The notes under the pieces were generated by a model. It was given only the letters and a program-made list of their open reading frames with translations, made no database searches and was not told the origin of the DNA. From NCBI GenBank assembly GCA_016706595.1, contig JADJJH010000007.1, positions 434,001 through 498,000 of the forward strand: a DNA stretch of 64,000 nucleotides. The letters are read 5' to 3'. Shown here in pieces: positions 17,616 to 27,900 of the stretch (its first letter is position 1; each line of letters opens with the position of its first letter). This DNA comes from Bacteroidota bacterium. GTDB lineage: Bacteria; Bacteroidota; Bacteroidia; Chitinophagales; Chitinophagaceae. Both the position numbers and the translations under genes were made by a program.

Positions 17616-19541
17616 ATGATCAATGTCGCTTGGTTAGTCCCATTATTTCCACTTCTAGGGTTTCTGATAACAGGTTTAGGGCGCAACAAACTAGGTAAAT
17701 TAAGTGGGTGGATTGCATCTTTTGCAGTTTTGGCTTCGTTTATTGTTTCACTTGGTATATTTTTTGAAGTACAAGGCATACGAACTTTGGGTGAAGAAGA
17801 GGGTGGAAGCGCTTCAATCGTTGTACCAGTTTACGATTATATTTTAACAGGAACGATGAAAGCGCAAATAGCCTTTCAAATTGATGCATTGAGCAGTATT
17901 TTTTTATTGGTAATCACCGGAATTGGATTCTTGATTCATCTGTATTCTATTTCATACATGTCGCACGATGAGTGTTTCGGTAAGTTTTTTGCTTTTCTGA
18001 ATCTTTTTATTTTCTCAATGCTTTTATTAGTAATGGGCGCTAACTATGTAGTGATGTTCATTGGTTGGGAAGGCGTTGGATTGTGTTCTTACTTACTCAT
18101 TGGTTTCTGGCATAAAAATATTGAGTATACCAAAGCTGCAAAAAAGGCCTTTATCATGAATCGAATTGGTGATCTTGGTTTTTTGATGGGAATTCTTCTT
18201 TTATTTGCCAAATTTGATACACTCAATTTTACCGATTTAGAAAGCGCTATTTCGTCGGCTAACGTAAGTGCAGGGTATTTAACTACCGTTGCCATTTGCT
18301 TTTTTATAGGCGCTACTGGTAAAAGTGCACAAATACCTTTATTTACTTGGTTACCCGATGCCATGGCCGGTCCAACTCCCGTATCTGCGCTCATCCATGC
18401 TGCAACCATGGTAACAGCCGGTGTGTATATGATAACGCGAAGTCATTTTATTTATACATTGGCACCTGTAGCCCAGCAAATTATTTTAATTATTGGTTTG
18501 GCAACTGCTTTAATTGCCGCAACCATCGCCACGCAACAAAACGATATCAAAAAGGTATTAGCCTATTCAACGGTTAGTCAGCTGGGTTTTATGTTTATGG
18601 CACTTGGTACAGGTGCATACGTAGCCGCGGTGTTTCATGTAGTTACTCATGCCTTTTTCAAAGCCTTATTGTTCTTGGGTTCGGGTTCAGTCATTCATGC
18701 GATGGGTGGTGAACAGGATATTCGTAAAATGGGCGGACTAAAACCTTACATGAAAATTACGTATCTCACTTTTTTGATAGGCTGTATCGCAATTGCAGGC
18801 ATACCACCTTTAAGTGGTTTCTTCTCGAAAGATGAAATTTTGATGAGCGTATTCCAATATGGAAACATGGGCAGAGTTTTTTGGGTATTAGGTATGTTGG
18901 CTGCGTTGATGACGGCCTACTATATGTTCAGATTATTATTTGTAACTTTTCATGGAACTTTTCGCGGAACCGAAGATCAAAAACATCATCTTCATGAAAG
19001 TCCGGCCCTAATTACTTTACCTTTAGTTGTGTTGGCATTATTATCTGCCTTTGGCGGAATGATAGGCTTACCAAAAATATTAGGTACTACACATTTATTA
19101 GAGCACTTTTTGGAACCTGTTTTAAAATCATCTTTAGCAGCCGTTCCTATGAAGTCCGAATTGTCGCATAGTTCCGAATTATTATTGATGGGATTGGCTG
19201 TAGGAATCGGAATTCTAGGTATTGTAATGGGATGGATGTACTTTAAAAAGTATAATGCTAACAGCGAATCGAAAGGAATTGCTCGTATGGCAGAAAATAA
19301 ATGGTACGTAGATGAATTATATGATTTTATGGTGGTTAAACCTTTAATGGCATTAAGTGCTATGATGGAGAAGATCATTGAAAAATGTGGTATCGATGCA
19401 GCGGTAAATGGGGTTGGCAAACTCATTGAGGCTGGAGGTAACCGATTTCGTTTATTACAAAGCGGAATGGTAGGTTTTTATCTGTTTATGATGGTCATTG
19501 GGATTATCTTATTATTCGCTTTACAAATTTGGTTGCATTAA
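17616..19541 (+). CDS. nuoL: NADH-quinone oxidoreductase subunit L
   Basis: This 641-residue distal proton-pumping subunit of complex I is related to MrpA antiporters. Conserved segments are the TM5 glutamate in FIGWEGVGLCSYLLIGFW, the TM7-8 motif SAQIPLFTWLPDAMAGPTPVSALIHAATMVTAGVY (residues ~230-265, key Lys and His), and a C-terminal long lateral helix region (~560-620). Length is normal for Bacteroidota NuoL. It lies between nuoK and the frameshifted nuoM. Confidence 0.96.
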   Translation: MINVAWLVPLFPLLGFLITGLGRNKLGKLSGWIASFAVLASFIVSLGIFFEVQGIRTLGEEEGGSASIVVPVYDYILTGTMKAQIAFQIDALSSIFLLVITGIGFLIHLYSISYMSHDECFGKFFAFLNLFIFSMLLLVMGANYVVMFIGWEGVGLCSYLLIGFWHKNIEYTKAAKKAFIMNRIGDLGFLMGILLLFAKFDTLNFTDLESAISSANVSAGYLTTVAICFFIGATGKSAQIPLFTWLPDAMAGPTPVSALIHAATMVTAGVYMITRSHFIYTLAPVAQQIILIIGLATALIAATIATQQNDIKKVLAYSTVSQLGFMFMALGTGAYVAAVFHVVTHAFFKALLFLGSGSVIHAMGGEQDIRKMGGLKPYMKITYLTFLIGCIAIAGIPPLSGFFSKDEILMSVFQYGNMGRVFWVLGMLAALMTAYYMFRLLFVTFHGTFRGTEDQKHHLHESPALITLPLVVLALLSAFGGMIGLPKILGTTHLLEHFLEPVLKSSLAAVPMKSELSHSSELLLMGLAVGIGILGIVMGWMYFKKYNANSESKGIARMAENKWYVDELYDFMVVKPLMALSAMMEKIIEKCGIDAAVNGVGKLIEAGGNRFRLLQSGMVGFYLFMMVIGIILLFALQIWLH

Positions 19542-19576
19542 ATTAATTAATCCCTTAGGGGTTCAATGATAAACAC

Positions 19577-21038
19577 ATGTTGATAGTATTACTCATTTTG
19601 ATTCCATTTATTGGCGGTTTGCTAGCCATGATGATGCCTGAAAGTAAGGTACACATTCAAGCTACAGGATTTAGTGTGATTACCTTGGCATTGTCGATGG
19701 CTGTTTATTATTTTTATACCCAACAAACAGCAGGCATCGATTTACACTATAGTGTTTCGTGGATTGAATCTATTGGTGCGCGATTTTCAGTAGGTATTGT
19801 CAAAGGCGATTCTTTGGCTTTATTAATGGTAATCCTAACCGGGCTTGTATTCCCACTCATCTTTTTTTCAATACAAAATAAACAACCCGAAAAACCAAGT
19901 ACGTTTTATGGTTTGATGCTCATGGCACAGGCCGGACTTATGGGTGTATTTTTAGCAAAGGATGCCTTGCTATTTTATGTTTTTTGGGAAGTAGCCTTAA
20001 TACCGGTTTATTTTTTAAGTTCAATGTATGGTGGGCCAAGGAGAATAGCTGTGACCTTCAAATTTTTTATCTACACATTTGTAGGAAGTTTATTAATGTT
20101 GGTTGGTATTTTATTGATCTATCAACAAACACCTATCCATTCATTCGATTGGGATTCATTTGTGAGTGTCGGTAAAGCGATGCCGGCAGAAAAAACAAAA
20201 CTGGCTCTTTTGGTTATTGTTTTTAGCCTTTGCGATTAAAATTCCCATTTTCCCTTTTCATACTTGGCAACCTGATGCTTATGAAGAAAGTGCAACACCG
20301 GTAACCATAGTATTGAGTGCCATTATGGTAAAAATGGGATTATTTGCACTTATTCGTTGGTTGTTACCCGTTCTTCCTTTAGGATGCGAAAAGTGGATGA
20401 ATTTGGTTTTATTACTTTCCGTTATTAGTATAGTTTACACAAGTTGTTTAGCTTTAGTTCAAACCAATATTAAAAGAGTAATTGCTTATTCATCTATTGC
20501 GCATGTTGGATTAATGTGTGCGGCTATTTTCTCTCATCAATTGATAGGCATCCAAGGGGCAGCTATTCAAATGTTTAATCATGGAATCACCATTACGGGT
20601 ATGTGGGTATTGGTGGCCATCTTAGAAAATCGCTTACATACTCAAGACCTGCGTAAGATGGGTGGAATTGCTAGTATATCGCCGTGGTTCTCGGTCTCCT
20701 TGGTAATCGCTTCCTTGGCAAATATAGGCTTCCAAATGACCAATGGTTTTGTGGGAGAATTTATGATGTTTAATGGCCTGTTTAAAGCACTTACCCCTTA
20801 CCATTTTGTTTTTACAGTGTTTGCTGGTTTAGGTATTATATTAGCGGCTACGTATACTTTAAATATGGTACAAAAAGTAGCTTACGGCGAACTCAACGAA
20901 AAGACTTCCTTATTTAAAGATTTAACGATAAATGAAAAAATGGTAATGGGCATTATCTTACTCCTGATTATCGGATTGGGCTTTTATCCTAAAGTACTCA
21001 TGGATTTGATTTATGTTGACCAAGTATTTCATCCGTAA
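19577..21038 (+). CDS. nuoM: NADH-quinone oxidoreductase subunit M, frameshifted
   Basis: This is a proton-pumping, antiporter-like subunit of complex I, split by a one-base insertion. The N-terminal part (19577 on) has the conserved FYVFWEVALIPVYFLSSMYGG and would stop at 20239. The C-terminal part continues in another frame with FAIKIPIFPFHTWQPDAYEESATPV and the Lys/Glu helices. Removing one A from the six-A run at 20190-20195 joins them as AEKQNWLFWLLFLAFAIK and gives a normal 486-residue protein. As an otherwise intact gene inside an intact operon, sequence error or slippage on the A run is more likely than gene death. Confidence 0.9.
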
Positions 21039-21087
21039 ACCATTTACCATTTATTCTAGATAAATCTCTCATAACAACTGAAAAAAA

Positions 21088-22464
21088 ATGAACGCAATTA
21101 TCATATCGGCAATTTTAGGAGTAATCATGATGTTTGCCGGCATATTTTTTAAAAAAACGAGTACCATTCAAGTTACTGCCATCTTGGGTTCGCTTGCCTT
21201 GTTGGTGGCCACATTCTTTGATCACCAATTAGTAGCAGCCGATACGAAAACTTATTTCAAGATGATTGAAGTAAGCGCATATACTGCTTGGTTTAATATG
21301 TTGATTACTTTTTGTACGTTGATTTATTTTTTGATTTTTCATCGAGATATCAGTAGGGTTGGTAAAAATGATGCCGATTATTTTGCCTTGATGTTTTTTA
21401 TTTTGTGTGGCGTTTACATGTTATCATCCTATTCTAATTTGTTGATTTTATTCTTGGGTATCGAAATTTTATCTATTCCACAGTACATTTTGGCTGGTAG
21501 TGATAAAGAAAATGTCAAAAGCAATGAAGCCTCGCTGAAATACTTTTTAATGGGGTCGTTTAGCACTGGTATTTTATTGATGGGCATTACTTTGATTTAT
21601 GGTGCCACTGGTAGTTTCGACTTGTATAACGAAAATTTTATTCAACAATTTCAATCTGCCGAAGGCTTAAACACCCTAGCTTTTAGTGGAATTCTTTTAT
21701 TACTCATTGCCTTTGCCTTTAAAGTTTCTGCAGCGCCTTTACATTTTTGGACACCCGATGTGTATGATGGTTCGCCAACAGCCTTTACACCTTTTATGGC
21801 AACCATAGCAAAGGTGAGCGTTTTTATAGCTTTTATCCGTTTATTTCATTATTCGTTTGGGAACATAAGTAGCCATTGGCAAACTGCCATTGCTGCTATG
21901 ATCGTACTTACTTTATTGATTGGGAACATCACGGCAGTATATCAGCAAAGTGTGAAGCGTATGATGGCCTACTCATCAATTGCCCAAGCTGGTTTTATGT
22001 TATTCGCCATTTTTGCATTTAATTCCACCTCTTGGCAAGGTTTAATATTATACAGTGTATCATATACTTTAGCATCATTAGGTGTTTTTGCGGCAATTCT
22101 TAAAATGAAAGATTATACCTACGAAGGCTTTAACGGTTTAGCCCAAAAACAACCCATTTTGGCAGCGACTACCACCATATGCGTATTATCATTAGCAGGT
22201 ATTCCGCTAACCGGTGGATTTTTTGCAAAGTACTTTGTGTTGAGTGCTGCAATTGAACAAGGCAAATGGGTAGGACTCGTAATATTTGCTGTTTTAATGG
22301 CAGCAGTCAGTGTATATTATTATTTTAGGTTAGTAAGAAGTATGTATTTTCAACAGGGTGATGCTGAACTAAAATATGAGCCGAATACCGTAGAAAATAC
22401 GCTGCTTATTATTAATGCAACCCTGGTAATTATTTTAGGCGTTCTACCTTCTATTTTATTGTAA
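21088..22464 (+). CDS. nuoN: NADH-quinone oxidoreductase subunit N
   Basis: This 458-residue antiporter-like membrane subunit is the last of complex I. Conserved features are the TM5 glutamate region LILFLGIEILSIPQYILAG, KVSAAPLHFWTPDVYDGSPTAFTPFMA near residue 215, and KRMMAYSSIAQAGFML near 290. It ends the nuoKLMN block. An inverted repeat at 22514-22530 may end the transcript. Confidence 0.95.
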   Translation: MNAIIISAILGVIMMFAGIFFKKTSTIQVTAILGSLALLVATFFDHQLVAADTKTYFKMIEVSAYTAWFNMLITFCTLIYFLIFHRDISRVGKNDADYFALMFFILCGVYMLSSYSNLLILFLGIEILSIPQYILAGSDKENVKSNEASLKYFLMGSFSTGILLMGITLIYGATGSFDLYNENFIQQFQSAEGLNTLAFSGILLLLIAFAFKVSAAPLHFWTPDVYDGSPTAFTPFMATIAKVSVFIAFIRLFHYSFGNISSHWQTAIAAMIVLTLLIGNITAVYQQSVKRMMAYSSIAQAGFMLFAIFAFNSTSWQGLILYSVSYTLASLGVFAAILKMKDYTYEGFNGLAQKQPILAATTTICVLSLAGIPLTGGFFAKYFVLSAAIEQGKWVGLVIFAVLMAAVSVYYYFRLVRSMYFQQGDAELKYEPNTVENTLLIINATLVIILGVLPSILL

Positions 22465-22513
22465 AGTATAATTATATCATTTCTATATAAACGTACAAGC
22501 TTACAATCAAGTA

Positions 22514-22530
22514 TTGGTTCGTCAAACCAA
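22514..22530. terminator. Small inverted repeat after nuoN
   Basis: TTGGTT and AACCAA are separated by 5 bases, 50 bases after the nuoN stop. It lacks a T-tract, so it may be a weak terminator or a protein-binding site. Confidence 0.35.
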
Positions 22531-22579
22531 CATTCCCGTTAAAGAAAACATAATCGACTCATTAATTTGTAATAGATAT

Positions 22580-22587
22580 TACATTTG
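22580..22587 (+). promoter_or_regulatory. -7 element before the 726-residue secreted protein
   Basis: TACATTTG matches TAnnTTTG and lies 16 bases before the ATG at 22603. Confidence 0.5.
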
Positions 22588-22602
22588 TTGCTGTTCTGAT
22601 TT

Positions 22603-24783
22603 ATGAAACGATACCTTTTGCTATTTGTGGTTTTAGCCACACCGATATTTGGTTTTTCTCAAAAAGAAAAGAAAGAAAAAAAAGACCCTTACACGTCTAC
22701 CGAACTTTGGGAACCTGTTCCTATTCGACGTGCACTAGCCCACGATAAAATTGATAAAATTCAAAAATTAGTTGATCAATTTGATGGTAAACTAGATGGG
22801 CAGATTATTTTAAAAGGTGATTCTTTAGGGAGTATACTTTTACAAGAATCTATCTTAAAAAAAGTCGACCAAATTGAAATTGTGCTCGAAAATCTTCCCC
22901 TTGATCATTTCGCGAAACTAAAACATTTAGAAGACCTTGAAAAATGTATTCGAGATATCAACTTCGATTTGCAAAACAATAAAATAGACCCACAATTATA
23001 TTCCGATATTGTATTTAACTACTACAATTTATTTAGACGCGCACAAGAAGCTGAACCCATCACCGGACTGATAGATTCAAATTTTAGTCGCTCATTTGAT
23101 GTTATAAAATTTCTATTTAAAGATAGCACCGAAGCCATAGCCACTATATATAAGCATTTGGTTAAAAACAATCCTGATGAAATGTTTAAGCGTTTCAGAG
23201 AATTTTCGCAAATGCCTGCTGCAGAGGATTTATTTGCCTACTATGCTCCTAAGAAACCCGGTTTAATTTTAACATACGCTACGAGTACTTCTACCGAAAG
23301 AGGTGTAGTGCGAAGATGTAAAGACCCTTTAGTAAAAAAAATTGTTGAAATCGCTGATAAAGCAAATACCCCGCTCAAAGCCATTGTTTATCTCGACGAT
23401 TTATTTGCCGGCACGATGTCGATTGCACAAATCAATCAAATTACTTCTACACCCGAATCGTATTATAAGAGTTTAGTAAAACAGCGTATGAAAAGTAATA
23501 CGCTCACTAAAAAATTATTAGATCGTGAATCAAAATTGCTAGCACTTGAATATGTGCGAACCATGAATGAATTACACGACTCCCCGGATCCCATTCGTTT
23601 TAAATGTATCGAAACATTATCACCTGATGAAATGTACTTTTTGATGGTTTTATGTAGCGATGAAATTTATACCAGCACTTTCGTTGGAACATTTAATAGG
23701 ATGTTGTTGAAAATGGCACCAACGCAAGGAGATGCATTTTTACAACAAATTAATATGGATAAATTCCGAACCTTTATTAGGATGTGCGCAGGTTATAATA
23801 AACTCGATGAATTTTTAGCCACCGTGAATGAAGCAAACAGAAATGTGTTGATGGCAAAGTTTGTAAACCATATCGACCAAAATACTGAAACGGATTTAGA
23901 AGATGCCGTAGATGTTGCGGACTCGTTTGGGAGTATAAATGACCCAGTATTGCTTGCATATCTTCGCGGACAAGTATTAGAAAATTATGAACGCACTTAT
24001 CAGGCAGATAATCGGCGCGGACTAGCCATTTACTTTTTATTGCATACACTTTGTACAACCGTTTTGTATCCAAATGAAAGTACCGAAGAATTGCAAAGTC
24101 AGTTAAAAATTCCACCCATTACCTATGTGCCAAATAGTCGTTTAACCAATGCAGAGGGTAATATTATTGAGCAAGTGTTTTTTTATGGCGATGAAGATGG
24201 GAAAATGTCGTTTGCAAGTTTTCAAAATATATTCAACTCCGAAGAATGGAAAATTGAAAAGAATGATAAATGGATAGTTCTTCAGTCGATTAAAGGAAGA
24301 CCTATTACAATTTATGCAAATTTGCCGTTAGCTGAACCCCTTGATGAAGAAGCCCAAAAGGCATTAGGAGCCTATATGGAAAAGAACAATATTGAACCTT
24401 CGATTATTGTACATCGTGGCCATAGTTATCACTTGCCAACAACTATGTCGCATATTAGTGCAGGCAATAAAATTGTCATTTTGGGTTCATGTGGTGGTTA
24501 CCATAATTTAAGCACCATACTACAACAATCAGAAGATGCACATATTATCTCAAGTAAACAAACAGGATCAATGCACGTAAATGATCCTCTTTTAAAAGAT
24601 ATTCAGCAACTCTTACTAAACGGTAAGGATATTAATTGGATTGATTTGTGGGCTAACCTAAACTTGAAAATGAATAACCCCAAATTGCAAGATTTATTTA
24701 ACGACTATATCCCTCCTCATAAAAATATGGGCGCGTTGTTTTTAAAGGCATTTAAAATTCAAATGGCCGAAACTGGAACGTAA
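22603..24783 (+). CDS. Secreted protein of unknown family with caspase-clan-like His/Cys motifs
   Basis: This 726-residue protein has a signal peptide (MKRYLLLFVVLATPIFGFSQ). Residues ~25-520 are helical with no recognised domain. The C-terminal part has two segments that resemble the clan CD cysteine peptidase signature: a hydrophobic strand then His (PSIIVHRGHSYH, His604 and His607), and a hydrophobic strand then Ser-Cys-Gly (KIVILGSCGGYHN, Cys630). In that clan (caspases, gingipains, separase) His and Cys form the catalytic dyad in this order. The 26-residue spacing is short but near the gingipain range. This is pattern recognition only. No T9SS sorting domain is seen. Confidence 0.6.
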   Translation: MKRYLLLFVVLATPIFGFSQKEKKEKKDPYTSTELWEPVPIRRALAHDKIDKIQKLVDQFDGKLDGQIILKGDSLGSILLQESILKKVDQIEIVLENLPLDHFAKLKHLEDLEKCIRDINFDLQNNKIDPQLYSDIVFNYYNLFRRAQEAEPITGLIDSNFSRSFDVIKFLFKDSTEAIATIYKHLVKNNPDEMFKRFREFSQMPAAEDLFAYYAPKKPGLILTYATSTSTERGVVRRCKDPLVKKIVEIADKANTPLKAIVYLDDLFAGTMSIAQINQITSTPESYYKSLVKQRMKSNTLTKKLLDRESKLLALEYVRTMNELHDSPDPIRFKCIETLSPDEMYFLMVLCSDEIYTSTFVGTFNRMLLKMAPTQGDAFLQQINMDKFRTFIRMCAGYNKLDEFLATVNEANRNVLMAKFVNHIDQNTETDLEDAVDVADSFGSINDPVLLAYLRGQVLENYERTYQADNRRGLAIYFLLHTLCTTVLYPNESTEELQSQLKIPPITYVPNSRLTNAEGNIIEQVFFYGDEDGKMSFASFQNIFNSEEWKIEKNDKWIVLQSIKGRPITIYANLPLAEPLDEEAQKALGAYMEKNNIEPSIIVHRGHSYHLPTTMSHISAGNKIVILGSCGGYHNLSTILQQSEDAHIISSKQTGSMHVNDPLLKDIQQLLLNGKDINWIDLWANLNLKMNNPKLQDLFNDYIPPHKNMGALFLKAFKIQMAETGT

Positions 24784-24950
24784 TACATTCAAATTACGAA
24801 TTACGTACTTGCCTGTTATTGATGGTTGATTGATTACGGATTCGTTCAAGAATAAATTTCTGCTCATTTATGGAATTGCGACTAGGATTTATCTAGTACT
24901 CTTGATTTAAAGTGCGAATTTTACAAACACTGAGTCTTAATAAATATTAC

Positions 24951-27900
24951 ATGATTAAAAAATACTTAAGTGCTGTCTTGTTATGTATCATAGCAAGCAT
25001 AAGCACACATGCGCAAAAATTATCGGATTTAATTTCGCAAGACACGATGATGTATGTGTTTAAACTCAATAAAACCCAAACCGATTATATCATTCGCAAA
25101 CAGAAAATTGAAGACATTATTTTTTTGTTTGGCAATATTTGGAAGAGCTATCCCATTAAAGTGTATAAAAATGATACGCTTCCTTTCGGGAATTATATCT
25201 GCGCCAGCATCAATAAAGAATTGATTACCTATACCTATGTGCATCGAACAGGCTTATCAGTAAAATCGAAAGTGATAGGGAATACCATAATTATTTTTAT
25301 CGGCGACCAGAAAAACGGCAAGAATATTGAAAAAGCAAAAGTTGAAATTGATGGAAAGAATGTAGCCTTTGATGAAGGATTTGGAGGATATGCTTTTGAA
25401 AAAAACAGTGTAAATAAAACCCGACTGGCAAAAAATGAAGTGTACCTTACTTTTAGTTATGGCGAAGAATATACTGCCATGTTGTACAATTTTGCTGCTG
25501 GATATCGAGCACCAGCTCAAGGAGGAATGTATAATGCTTATGCCGGCGGTATTTCGGAAGGTTATTTTATTACTGATAAACCGGTTTACAAACCGCTAGA
25601 TACTTTACGATTGAAAGCCTTTTTAACCGAACCACATAAAGGTCGACCGATTCGTAGCAAAGCTTGGCTTACCATGTATGAGCCCACTCAGAATTTTAAT
25701 TTCTCGAAACGAATTAAACCCAAAACACCCGGTGCCTTTGTATATGATTGGCCCATACCTGATAGTTTGAAAATTGATAGAAATTTTTCGATGAGCTTGA
25801 CTTATAAAAAACGTCATTTTGCTTTAAGTAAACAAGCCAGTTTTTATTTAGAAGATTATGTACTCAATAGTAATAAGTATGATGCCCAATTGAGTAGTCA
25901 AGAATATTATGCAGGTGATGATATTCGATTTACGGTAACTGCTTCAGATGCAAATGGCTTCCCGATACAGGGTGCTCAAATTCATTACAAACTCAGTATT
26001 TTAAATGTGTATGATTTTATTTGTGATACTTTTTTATTGCCTGTAGCACGAAAAAATAATTGGCTTGAAAGAGATACGGTTTACCCTTATGAAAATGCGA
26101 TGGAATTAAAAATATTGCATAGCGATTTGCCAAAAATTAATGCAACTTACAATGTAGAAATAACGATCACCGACCCAAATACATTTGAACGAAAAGTAAT
26201 TAACCGACAGTTCAATAAACAAAGTGTAAAAGAGAAAGTATTGATTTATCAGCGTGAAGATTCATTGCATATCAGATGTTTGTATAACCAACGTGATACC
26301 GGTAGAAATTATACGATGATTGTGATGAATGAACAGGATACCTTAATGAAGAAAAAAATTACGACTCCATACGTTCATGCTTTAACAGCACTTACAACCC
26401 GGGTAATTTTTATTGATAAAGATTCGAGCATTACCCCCATCGATATTGCCTTCAATAAATTTTCCATTACGCATCTAGAAGGAAAAAGAAATGCCGACAG
26501 CGTGTTTATCGATTTTAAATTCCCTTTCGACGATGCTGTGTATTATCATATTTTAAAAAATGGTAAACGTATCAGTTCAGGAAAAAGCAAAGAACTGCAT
26601 TACAAAATAAAGGATGATAGTAAAGATGAATATATGATTAGGTTTACCTCAAACCTTCATCGCAATATCGAGAACAATTTTTATGAAGTAACGTATAAAC
26701 CTCAGTTACATAAAATATTCTTGTCCTCTGATCTTCCTACACAAGCCTTTCCGGGTGCTCGTATGCCAGTAACCATTAAGGCTACTGATTACAGAAATAA
26801 AGCACTTAAAAAAATAAATATCGCCGCCTTTGCAGTGAACAAACAATTTGAGGATCGGTTAAAAACGCCCGTAATTACCATACCTGAAAAGTATAGAGAT
26901 TTAATAAGCATAAAGCAACCCGATTTATTAGACAATGCCTATCTAACGATTCCAAATTTGGGTCACACTTATCATATAAAAAGTATTCACTTCACAAAAT
27001 TCAATTTGCATAAAAATGAATTCTATGAATTGCGATATCCTAAAAAAACAATGGCATTGATTGATAAAACGAATCAATCAAAGATTCCAGAATTTTCGGT
27101 ATTTGTTACACATAAAGATCGAGTGTATCGCCCGAAGTATATTTTATTGGATGGACAACCGATTTATATTACCGATTTACAAGCCGACATATATTCTTTT
27201 CAGGCTAAAGCCGGAAAGCATAGTATTACCATCCGTTATTTTGATAAACGAATTGAACTCAATGACATTTCATTTGAACCCAATAAAAAATATTTCATTG
27301 GTTTAAATATCGATAGCTTAGGAAAATCAAACTCACAAATGCGTATCACCGATTCGCTTTCAGTGGCACAACCAAATGCCGATGAAAAGTCGCTTTTATA
27401 TGGTAGCCTAGTCCTTACCAACAACTTCGGTATCGATACGCTAACTATTAGAACTAAATCTGATACGAGTACACGTTATACTTACACTGCGCAAAGAGTT
27501 CCTCAAAGACTGAATGTAGATGGCGAAAATTTTTCGGCATTTGGTCCTTTCCCATCTAATTCTGAGGCGGTTTTTAAACTTGGCAAAAAAGAGTTTGCCT
27601 TACAAACAGGTACAGAGTTGGCACATTACTACGATTGGAATAGTAGAGAATTTACTACTAAAAGAATCGGCGCTGTGAAAGGCGTCATCTTCAATTTTGC
27701 CGAACAGCCTATGTATGATTTTCATATTCTGTCACTTGCTAAGCCCGATAGCATTAAACCAACCCCCGAAAAAGTACCGGTTAAATATAATGATGAAGCG
27801 CATCATATTCCTGAACCCGAGTATAATCAAAGCTATCGCTCAAATACCCAACAACATAACTTTTCATTCATTTTTAAAAATGCCAATAAAAAACAATATG

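Noticed and set aside
24912..24950. Earlier GTG start for the macroglobulin-like gene
   Set aside because: It would put 13 residues before a canonical signal peptide that begins exactly at the ATG 24951.
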